Source of the DNA: Thermomucor indicae-seudaticae
Lineage: Eukaryota; Mucoromycota; Mucoromycetes; Mucorales; Lichtheimiaceae
NCBI GenBank assembly: GCA_000787465.1
Contig: JSYX01000536.1
Span: 1 to 24,730, forward strand
Length of the DNA stretch: 24,730 bases
Direction of reading: 5' to 3'
The notes under the pieces are model-generated. The model made no database searches. It worked only from the letters and a program-made list of their open reading frames with translations, and was not told where the DNA came from. The position numbers and the translations under genes are program-made. Positions within the stretch are counted from its first letter, which is position 1. The number at the start of each line of letters is the position of its first letter. This document shows positions 11,080-19,700 of this stretch, piece by piece.

Positions 11080-12672
11080 TTAGTAGTCCTGTTTGTAAGT
11101 AGAAGATAAATCTCCCTTGAGGAGAGGTTCTTCAGGCGGCGTTGTGGGTTTCGAGGATCTTCTTATTCTTTCAATGCTTCCTGCCCGGTGCGGAACAGTT
11201 TCGTGATGTTGGACATAGACAGGTGGTGCTGGTCGTGGTAACCGACTCAGCCGCCGTAGGTCAGTTAAACTTATTGAACGTCTAACGTTTTCCCTTATTT
11301 GCTGCATACGGATGGCCACTAGTTGTTGGTTTCGTCTTGATGATGTTGTAGTTATTGTGCTATCGGGCGATATTTCCTCTTGGCCGCCTTCTTGTTGCTC
11401 ATCTTGCGGACTTTCTATTAGCGTTTTATCGTTTGGGTGTGGATCCAGACTATGGATCAAGAGTGGATCGAGGACCGAGGGATCCACTCTTTGGAGCAAG
11501 CTCAAAGGTACCAAGCCAATCTTGTTGGTTCGACTGTTCAGACCATAACCCCAGCCATCTTGCGTCCGAAAGATCACGTAAACAAAGTCGCCAGCGCGAA
11601 GCTCAATCTCGTCTTCACTTCTCGGTTGGAAATCCAGTAAAGACTGACAATAGTACTCGACCATTTCGAACTGGCTTGCTGCCCCTTCATCCTCTTCGGA
11701 TGACGACGAAGCAGGGATCTCCACTTTTTCAGTCATCGGTACCATTATCTCGGAGGGATGAGCTGCAGCAGTGTCTGTCATGAGGCTGGTTTGTTCTGGG
11801 TTCTGCTGCTGCTGTTGTGAATAACGGGCAAAAGGACCACTGCCTCCTTTTCTCTGAGGCTTCCGGCGCCAGCATAGAAAATAGAATACTGCAAATCCCA
11901 GGAGTCCAGCACCCGCGACGCTACCGACGACGATACCTGCTATGGCAGCCGCTGACAGGCCGTTGCATCCTTGCACAGATCCGCAGCAGCTGTCTGTACT
12001 ATTACTGTTGCAGTAGTCACATGCAGCCGATTGATCCAGAAATCCTGTTATGTTACTCTCTGTAAGCCTTGCTGCATACGATAAAGCGTCCAAGCTCATT
12101 GACTTACCACAATTGTCTGGCTCATTATCTGATCCCGTAATGCATTGAGTACTGTAAGCAACTGCCGTCTGACACTGTGTTTCAAGACTGATAAGCGACT
12201 GGTTCAGGGTTGCTTGGTTGGGGCATAGCGATGAGTCCTGGGAGAGAATAGCCTCAATGCTCGAGATCCAGCTCTCGCAGGTTGACTGACACACCGGTTC
12301 GGATGTAATGTTGTGATCCCAGTTGCACGGTTGTGAATAAATGGCGTTGTTTATGAGTTCTGAGCATAGTTGAGTTAAGGAATAACGCGCGTATGGCGCT
12401 TGGGTATCATTATTCGACGCTCTGCATCCGAGTTGACTCAAGTAATCGGCTGATGACTGGACATACGTGTACAAGGCCTCGTCAAACGACACCACGTCGG
12501 TGACGTTGGACAGGAAAGAATAAGAAGAGGACAGGCCACTGACACCGACATAGTATTGCTGGAATGCACGACAGGCTTTAGACGACTGTAACAAGAGACA
12601 GCTGACGTCTTGACTATGGGCTGCTCGTGAGCAAAACAAAGGTACAAACAGAATCCATTTCCGTCGCACCAT
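11080..12672 (-). CDS. Type I membrane protein with cytoplasmic SH3 domain
   Basis: Single exon, 530 residues. A signal peptide (MVRRKWILFVPLFC..., cleavage likely near AHS-QD at 20-21) leads into a Cys-rich extracellular part (about 22-238) with roughly 16 cysteines and six N-glycosylation sequons (N56, N88, N121, N157, N207, N224). A glycine-rich transmembrane helix follows at about 240-267 (GIVVGSVAGAGLLGF) with a CWRRKPQRK stop-transfer. The cytoplasmic part has an SH3 domain at about 338-397: SLLDFQP, DEIELRAGD, GWGYGLN, GLVPLSLL. A basic tail carries RRSIS and RRSS, kinase-type sites. The layout (glycosylated ectodomain, one helix, SH3) is that of fungal surface sensors or polarity/fusion proteins such as Fus1, but I cannot name an orthologue. 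Uninterrupted frame and start next to the signal peptide make the gene itself safe. Confidence 0.88.
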   Translation of the reverse strand: MVRRKWILFVPLFCSRAAHSQDVSCLLLQSSKACRAFQQYYVGVSGLSSSYSFLSNVTDVVSFDEALYTYVQSSADYLSQLGCRASNNDTQAPYARYSLTQLCSELINNAIYSQPCNWDHNITSEPVCQSTCESWISSIEAILSQDSSLCPNQATLNQSLISLETQCQTAVAYSTQCITGSDNEPDNCGKSMSLDALSYAARLTESNITGFLDQSAACDYCNSNSTDSCCGSVQGCNGLSAAAIAGIVVGSVAGAGLLGFAVFYFLCWRRKPQRKGGSGPFARYSQQQQQNPEQTSLMTDTAAAHPSEIMVPMTEKVEIPASSSSEEDEGAASQFEMVEYYCQSLLDFQPRSEDEIELRAGDFVYVIFRTQDGWGYGLNSRTNKIGLVPLSLLQRVDPSVLDPLLIHSLDPHPNDKTLIESPQDEQQEGGQEEISPDSTITTTSSRRNQQLVAIRMQQIRENVRRSISLTDLRRLSRLPRPAPPVYVQHHETVPHRAGSIERIRRSSKPTTPPEEPLLKGDLSSTYKQDY

Positions 12673-13579
12673 GATCTGTGGCAGAAGAAAGAAGAAGAAA
12701 AGCTGCCTGTTTGAGTTTTCCTTTTTTATTTCTTTCCTTGTGTTTCCATTCGACCTACTGTTTCCAACCGAAGTATGCTTTTCCTATTTGCCTGGCTACC
12801 ACTACTGTTGCGTATCTGTAGTTGTGCAGGGTACGTGGTACATTGCTCTCTTCCCGAGAAACGGAAAGCAGAGAAGGGAAGAAAGAAAGAGAAAAAAGCC
12901 GGTTTTCCAGAGAAACCTACCTGTAAATCAGCCTAAAATACTTAACACACTTTTTCTTCTGATTGCGGGGCTCGCTTGCGGCGCATCGAAAATGATTGGC
13001 TGATAGCCATGCCACGAGCCACAATCGCCACTTCAAAAGACAAGATCTAACTTTAGAACTTGCATTAGGATCTTGATATCCTGTTTGTGCTGCTTGGGAA
13101 ACACCTTTTGCGTTAACTAATCATCAAATTTCCGCTACAAGTAGACATAACTTTAATTATACGCTATTTAATCAGGGGTCTCTACGCGAAGGCAAAATTG
13201 CACACTCTGTCTTCCTTTGCGAAAGTATCACAAAGCTTCGCACCATGGGAAGAAAATGTCTGACAGACAACGAACCCCGCTAAGCCTGAGTACGATGGAT
13301 CTAAATTTGGATATTGCAGGAGATGTCAACTGGGCTATTGGCCTGTACATTTGCAAATTTATCGTGAAGCCGCTGAACTTAGGGGAGCTCCTATAATAGA
13401 ATACTAGTTTGTACGAGCACTACGAAACCTTGACTTTTTGAGTCGTTTGTGCACAAAAGCATCGATGTTCCTCGTAACCGTGCCAAATTCCACCGACCCA
13501 TATGACGCAACGAAAAGAAAAAGGTTCCACAAAAGCCATCTATTAGGTACCAGGTGCTAGTATTCAAAATCAAGAAAAA
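12673..13579. other. Intergenic between SH3 gene and RFWD3-like gene
   Basis: This holds the 5' flank of the SH3 gene (pyrimidine/purine-rich tracts at 12680-12740 and 12850-12900, an inverted CCAAT, ATTGG, near 12993) and the 3' flank of the RFWD3-like gene. The plus-strand frame starting at 12671 overlaps the SH3 gene start and is not recognisable. The only other candidate is the short frame at 13256-13396. Confidence 0.45.
13256..13396 (+). CDS. Candidate microprotein, 46 aa
   Basis: A complete short frame with an AAAATG start context and no low-complexity bias. It is rich in ordinary residues, with a hydrophobic core near VNWAIGLYICKFIVKPL at about residues 24-40, which could be a membrane-associated or buried helix. 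It ends in TAA followed at once by TAG. It lies alone on the plus strand in an otherwise empty interval. I recognise no family. It could be a chance frame or a remnant exon of a lost gene; its protein-like composition is the only support. Confidence 0.22.
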   Translation: MSDRQRTPLSLSTMDLNLDIAGDVNWAIGLYICKFIVKPLNLGELL

Positions 13580-15605
13580 TTACTCATATTTGAAGAGATG
13601 CAGCTGATTTTGGGTCAATGCTGCCAGGATACACTGATCCTTGATTCGAGCTATCTTTATATCCAACGCTGAATCGCCTACTGGAAGCGACTGCTGCATG
13701 TTGCTTTGCGAGTGTATCGATACCTGTGTGTTTTTGGCCCGACCTTTGAGTGAGCGCCTGGGCTTCGCTGGGCAAAATTTGGAATACTTACGGCTTGATC
13801 GTTTGCAAAACATGTAGCAAGGTTTTGAGGCTCATTATCGTATGCAAATTGACAGGTTCGAGCCAGAGGGACTTGTGGGTATTGGTTTTCGATCGACCAC
13901 TGCTTCTCTAAAGATTTTTCATCATTCAATGTATATATGCTATGCTTGGTGGAAGTTTGTCTTCGGGATGAGATTAGAACAGACTTGGTTGCCGCGTCGT
14001 ATGATAACGAGTATGGCTTATAGCCTACACAAAGTGATTTGGCATGAGCATTGTGCAGGAACACGCAGACGAAGGATTTCCTATTTACCGTCCTCTTCTC
14101 CCGGGATAGAATACAGGGTTTGTTGCTCCTCAGATTCTTTTGTTCGCCACATGTAGGACTCCATTGGATTAGAGCAATATATTAACTTTGTATTATCTAC
14201 TGTGGATACTGCGATTGAATGCAGCGCGTAGTTTCCAGCGACTTTCGGTAGGTTCTGTAAACGCCGTAAAGAGCTTTTGGTGTTCCGGATGTCATAGATC
14301 ATGACCGTGTTACCGACCAAACCACAGTATAATAGATTAGGATCACTATCATCGAAACAGCAAGACCAGCCAGGACTGTCCAAGGTGTATCTGCGGTAGG
14401 GATGTGAGTAGAGTTACGTTCAGATTCATATTTATTCGATTACCTTACGTTTGCAGCACACAATTGTTTTTGGCACATGTTAGCGACAGCTTTTTGTCGA
14501 TGCTTGTTGATAATATGACTGATGGTTCAAAAGGGGAACACCGCAGGTCCCGCACTTCCTTTTCGTGATTCCAGATATAGTCAACCATGCTTGTGTCAAG
14601 TAGACTAATGCGCTGCAGGCCATAAAACCGTTTTTCTTTGGTTACAGATGTGACCACTATCTCATCCACTGCGTTAAATGCGACGTTACGTGCTGTATGC
14701 TGTCAAGGGGCGAGTATTAGAGCAAGTAATTTTGTGTCATCCAAAAACATGCCTGTTTTTTAAGTGGAATCAGCCGCCATATTTGAAAGGATCGTTCTTT
14801 CAGCAGATCAGGCTTGGCCACTGGTTCCACACCTCCCGCTATCATCGCGTCGATCCTGCAGTTACTGCTATCAATATATGGACCGTCCTTTCAATAAGAC
14901 GCATACTCTTACTGTGCCTGTAGAGACTTGTTTTCCCGATGACATTCGGTAAGTCGATTACGATACTGCAAAAGCGCCAATTCATTATTGTTTAGTTTAT
15001 TCTTCAGGACTTCGATTTCTCCCAGCGCCTTGTTAAGTTTGCCCTTTAATTCTTCTATCTGCGTCGTATCTTCAATGATCAGGTTCGTCGCTATGATAGG
15101 ACGTATGTCTGACTTTTTGGATATACGGCTATACGAACGAACAGAAGACGTAAACCTTCTATATATATTTTTTACTGCAACAATAACTGACGTACTTGCA
15201 ACTTGGACAAGGAGCAGTTTTCCCTTTGGAGCCGCTCGAAACATGAAAGTACTTCTCAATACAACTACAGTAAGAAGAGCTGTTCAGTTGGAGGGGACAC
15301 GCATATCTCTCTTTCTTCAGGCTTCCAGCTTCTTGCCTTTCCCCAAACAAGTGCCCACAGTGAAGTGAGACTATTCTATGATTTCCGGCATTTTTACACG
15401 ACATTAAACATATCGGACACTGCGTCGCAGAGACAGAATCCGGACCCTCATCGTCAGATTCTTCTCGTTTACGCTTTTTGGATACTCCTTTATCCTGTGT
15501 ATCTCGTCGTGGAGGATCCTGGAAGTCATTTTCCTGATCGCCCTTTATCTCTGGTACGGACGATGTAGAGGAAGAACATGCTTGCATTGAAATTGTTATC
15601 GTCAT
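13580..15605 (-). CDS. RFWD3: E3 ubiquitin ligase RFWD3-like (RING, coiled coil, WD40)
   Basis: Eight exons: 15605-15337, 15264-15196, 15128-14913, 14855-14753, 14699-14449, 14390-14089, 14024-13792 and 13723-13580. They join in frame to 528 residues. A basic, acidic-patched N-terminus precedes the RING: CPIC at 63-66, CGH at 83-85, C91, CPSC at 109-112, with the CGHLFG signature of RFWD3. A coiled coil (about 120-195) leads to a WD40-type propeller with SPGWSCCF, YDIRNT and the terminal LAALTQNQLHLFKYE. Human RFWD3 (774 aa) ubiquitinates RPA and RAD51 at stalled forks and in crosslink repair; I infer a similar nuclear role. The N-terminal SQ-rich part of the human protein is missing. Intron 1 (15336-15265) needs a GC donor to restore CGHLFGESC. 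Intron 4 (14752-14700) reads best with a GC donor, though a GT alternative keeps frame. The start could be further upstream. Confidence 0.9.
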
Positions 15606-15619
15606 TCACAATAACGCAA

Positions 15620-15733
15620 TTAAGGAGTCCCCACCTGACCAGTAAACTCAGCCATTGACAGCTGGTGTTTCAGTTCTTCAGGGTGTTGTACCTGAACACT
15701 TACTGGCTTTTCCCTGCAGTATGCGTTAGTCAT
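15620..15733 (-). CDS. Upstream ORF or alternative first exon of the RFWD3-like gene, 37 codons
   Basis: This frame begins at an AAACATGAC context and ends 14 nt before the annotated RFWD3-like ATG. Its composition is protein-like (KPVSVQVQHPEELKHQL at about residues 9-23). It contains a possible donor, CAG|GTGGGG at 15634. Splicing from there to GATCAG|GAA (acceptor ending at 15534) would be phase 0 on both sides and would replace the first 24 residues of the RFWD3-like protein with 33 new ones. It may equally be a translated uORF or chance. I recognise no domain in it. Confidence 0.25.
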   Translation of the reverse strand: MTNAYCREKPVSVQVQHPEELKHQLSMAEFTGQVGTP

Positions 15734-16539
15734 GTTTCTTTTTGACGTTATAAGCAGCGTATTTTTTGCGCCAAGTATGAAGCATTATTTGCGTCGACCA
15801 GAGAACCAAATTTGAATCGGATAGAGAAGTATTTGTGCCCACGTTCTTATGCATTAACATGATAACGGGAGAGAGTTTTGCCCCGAATTCAGAAACATAT
15901 GCTTTTGCTTGTGTGCTGTAATACTAGCCTTCTGCCCTCGCTTCGCTCCGGGGAACGCTAAGCGAGACCTGCCGACAGGGCTATGAGCATCATTGCGGTG
16001 AAAGCTTGAAAGAACGGAGGGCAGCGCTTGGTGGGCCAAACTTTTGGCACAGATCAGGTTAAAAGCTCAACATGCCCTCTTTTCCATGTGGGGACTGATG
16101 GCCCATACGGCCTACCTCCTATTTGCTCCAAGGACCGTAGGGTAGGAGGCAAAAATAGAGATTGCAAATATGAGCATCGAGAAAGATGTGAATCCTTGGG
16201 ATGCGCATAGTGTGTCTTGCGCTCGCGAATGGCATACGGCAAAACAGACTCTATATTTCAAGGAAGGACAGTTCATGTAAGAGTAGCGTACATTGCGGGC
16301 CCCGCCAGCTCCTCCTCTTGCCCTGTGGGCTGCTTCAAACGCTAAGAACCTTGATCCGATAACCAAAGACCCTATAACTGAATCTCTGAAAGCACAACAG
16401 GGTATTGAGTATTACCATACTGGCTTGTACCCGCACCATGCTCTAAATAGTGATTAGAAAGCATATTTTGCTTCATGGGCCAAGAATATTGCTGATGATC
16501 TGGCTCCGATTACCCATGCGCAATTATTCATGTTGGTTA

Positions 16540-16666
16540 TCATAGACCACTCTTGTAGCCAGGAATCTCATCCAATTCGTCTGCTTCGTTATAATCATTA
16601 ACGTTGCGTGCAAAGTATGAGTAATAGTGCACCTTGTCTTCCATGGGAAACTTAAACACCGTTTCT
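16540..16666 (-). CDS. Candidate alternative terminal exon of the ZC3HC1-like gene
   Basis: Downstream of the stop at 16763-16761 there is a frame preceded by an ATATAG acceptor (AG at 16668-16667). It encodes about 41 residues, including FPMEDKVHYYSYFARN and NEADELDEIPGYKSG, and ends in TGA at 16542-16540. The stop codon of the preceding exon lies inside a possible donor, AT|GTAAAA at 16764. Exon phases match exactly (2 to 2), and the intron would be 98 nt. Using it would lengthen the protein from 1271 to 1312 residues. Support is splice signals, phase and protein-like, acidic composition like the rest of the tail; no homology is recognised. Confidence 0.4.
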
Positions 16667-16760
16667 CTATATGATTATACACACTCCACGTATGCATACG
16701 GCAAATCTATCGATAACATATGCAACATTCTGCATTTAACTCGTTTATTATCATATTATT

Positions 16761-19700
16761 TTACATAGGATTGATTTCCCTGTCATCTTCAAACCTTTCG
16801 AGTTCCTGCTGCTGCTCTTCGTAAGAGGAAGGTTCTTCATGGTCCGTTTGCTCGTCTATCGTCAAGTCTACCATGTCATTTTCGCCAGCAGCCAACTCGC
16901 TATTCTGTACGTCCGTCCCAATATCTTCCTCTTCGAGCTGGGCGATTTGTCTGTCAGTTTCGGACTGCGGCGATTCTTCGTATTCATATGTTTGTTCACT
17001 TTCTTCATCCAAGTTGGGCGTTTCCGCAGGGATTTCTTCATCTTCTACTGTCAGATCGACTTGGTCGGCAACGCTTTCGCTGTTTGGTAATTTATCTGTG
17101 GCACCTTTTACATTTATGTTTTCAGCATCATCTGGTGCTATTTCGGTTCTGATCTCACGCGCAGCTTCTGCACTTTCGCCGCCTTCTTCCAATCGATATT
17201 CCTGTTCATGAGTTGTGATTTCTTGTTCAATTGGTGAATTATCTGCGGCATCTTCTACGTTTATGATTTCAGCATCCTCTTGTGCTATTTCGCTTCTGAC
17301 ATCAGGCGCAGCTTTTTCATTTTCGCCACCTTCATCCAATCGATGTTCCTGTTCGTGAGTGGTGATTTCTTGTTCACTTGGTGAACTATCTGTGGCACCT
17401 TCTTCTACATTTATGGTTTCAGCATCGTCTTGTGCTATTTCGCTTCCGATATCACGTGCAGCTTTTTCACTTCCATCACCTTCTTCCAATCGATGTCCCT
17501 GTTCATCAATGGTGATTTCTTGTTCAATATATGCCTCCACGAAAGGCGATCCAACTGAATCTGTTGCCGGGTGTTCCTGTTGATGTTCGTCCGAAATGAT
17601 TTGGTCTTCTTCAGATACATCTAGTTGATGGTGCTGCTGACCAAGTATATCTAATTCTTCTGCAATTTCCACTGGGGTTTCCTCTGGGAACGACGGTTCT
17701 CGCGCTTCTGCGGTCTTCTCGAGTTCTGTTTCATCTTGCCGTTCTGTATAAGCAACTTCTGCTGCGTATTGTTCATCCTGGTACGATTATACTAATCAGT
17801 AACATGAAACTCCTGATTGCCTTCCAACAATAGCCCAAACAGACTATTGCATTAGCTGTTTCTATAATTAAAAACATACCTGTGTTTCGGACGATTCGCG
17901 TTCTTGGTCGCTCGTGCAAGTTGCTTCTTTGGTTTCTTGCTGTTCAGTAAAAGTAACAACTTCTCCAGATTGCTCAACCTGGTATACGATTACAGTAATA
18001 AGTTAATCCAATTGATGATCACCTTCTAGGAACAGCCCGAACAGACTATTATGTCACAACATACCTGCGTCTGGGATGGTTCATGTTCCTGATCACTTGT
18101 GCTAACTGCCTCTCTTGTCTCTTGCTGTTCACCAAAAACAACTTCTTCATATCGTTGATCCTGCTTCGAGAATACAGATCAGTAACATGCGATTTATGAC
18201 AGCCTCCCAGTAACAGCCCGGACAAAGCCGTTTCTGTTATTACAACGTGCCTGTGTCTGGGATGATTCGTGTACCTGATCACTTACGCTAATTGCTTCTG
18301 TCGTTTCCATGTATTGTTCTTGAACATCAGAGTGGCCGTCTTGCAGATATTCAAGGTTTTCTTTGTTTTCGCTAATGTCCACGATATCTTCCGTCTCGTC
18401 CCCCATTCCGGTTGTAATTGTCAGGGTGTTCTTTTTTTCAACGCTGAAAGCTGTGGTTTCGTCAATTACAGGCGCTGTCGATAAGTAATCAGTGACTTCC
18501 GTGTTATCAATTGCTTCTGTTTCAGTTGCTGCTGGTATAGTTGTTTCTTGTTCAAGTTGCTGTATCGTAGTCATTTCTTCACCAAGGTATTGTTCTTTTA
18601 TCTCTTGCATGGCTGAGGTATCAACATCCATAGCATAACTTTCATCGGGTTGTTGCTGGTGAGTAGTGGTAGTGATCGCAATGTTCTCGTGGTCATATTC
18701 ACTGGCAACAGCTGTTATCTCGCCAGATGTTTCCATGATATCACCCATGGACGAATCTACAGGTTGCAGAGTATCCATGGCTTCCAGGATATCGGTATTC
18801 ATAGGCACAATGCTGGAGGAGTCTCTGTCAATAGTCTGGTGTTCTTGTATATTAAGAGTGGCTGTTGTTGTTGACGACTCGGCAATCGCCTCATTGTCTG
18901 ATCTTTTTTTGTGCCTTTGGCCCATTATCTGGAGGTAAGAGGTAATCGCAGGACTTGGCCTTGCAGTGAGATCGCTAACTCCTACAACAGATGCTTCTGT
19001 AGTTTTCTCGCCAATTTCATCAGTTACCTGTGACGGAACCTGTTTCCGCTTACCGAGAGACGACGATTTGTCTTGTAACTCGTCCACACCGATGTCTTCT
19101 CGCCTCTGCGCGGTTTCAGAGACAACACCTTCTTGGGATACAGTGCGAGTGACTTGAGCCCTGGACATCTCTTCTGCTGTCCATACTTCCTCTTCAGTAG
19201 TCGTGGTTTTTATCAATGGTATGGACAACGACGGTTCGCCTTGCTGCTTCGCATCCGTGGTATTTTTCTGGCTGGTTACAGTAGCCAAATCCGTGATTTG
19301 GCGATCTTGTTCACCAGCAGAAGAAGATGTTGCCACAGCTGTTTTTGTTGCATATTCGAAAACATTCGGTCTTTCACGACCGTCAGGTTCGGAGACATCA
19401 GGTTTTGCAGGACTCTCGACGCTTTCGACAGAGCTTGTAGAGGCATCTTCCTGGACGGCTTGAGGCAATTCCTTAGAGATCTCACCGTTGTCTGATGCAG
19501 GAGCCTTCGCCTTGCCTTTGCCGTTGTCACGCCAGGTCCCCAAGCCTATACAAGGAAGTTCGCCGTTTAGGACCTTTTAACCTCCTTCTTTATGCAATAT
19601 CTTTGTTTCCTCACCTTCAAATAGCTCTGGTGGCAAATCGAGTTTCGGTTTCTCAAGAGTGCCAATATAAGGATACTCTACTGGCGGAAGACCAAACTGC

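Larger units (their letters stand above)
15606..16760. other. Interval between RFWD3-like and ZC3HC1-like genes
   Basis: Both flanking genes are on the minus strand. The right part contains the candidate extra terminal exon of the ZC3HC1-like gene (16540-16666). The left part contains a 37-codon upstream frame (15620-15733). Between 15780 and 16500 I see only short frames without recognisable content. This part must include the RFWD3-like promoter. Confidence 0.45.

Noticed and set aside
11355..11783. 142-codon plus-strand frame
   Set aside because: Antisense to the SH3 domain region; shadow.
13850..13862. GGTTCGAGCC, resembling a tRNA B box
   Set aside because: Lies in a coding exon of the RFWD3-like gene, with no A box or cloverleaf around it.
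15309..15348. GT donor (CTT|GTTTGG) for RFWD3-like intron 1
   Set aside because: It keeps the phase but deletes part of the RING signature, leaving one residue between the histidine and the next cysteine; the GC donor restores family spacing.
16108..16150. Inverted CCTACC/GGTAGG and CCTCCT/AGGAGG words
   Set aside because: The two possible stems are short, compete with each other and have a ~25-nt loop; no evidence of a structured RNA.
16873..17211. Long Ser/Cys/Ile-rich plus-strand frames across 16839-17583 and 18269-19495
   Set aside because: Antisense of the acidic, repeat-rich tail; the repeats create long shadow frames.
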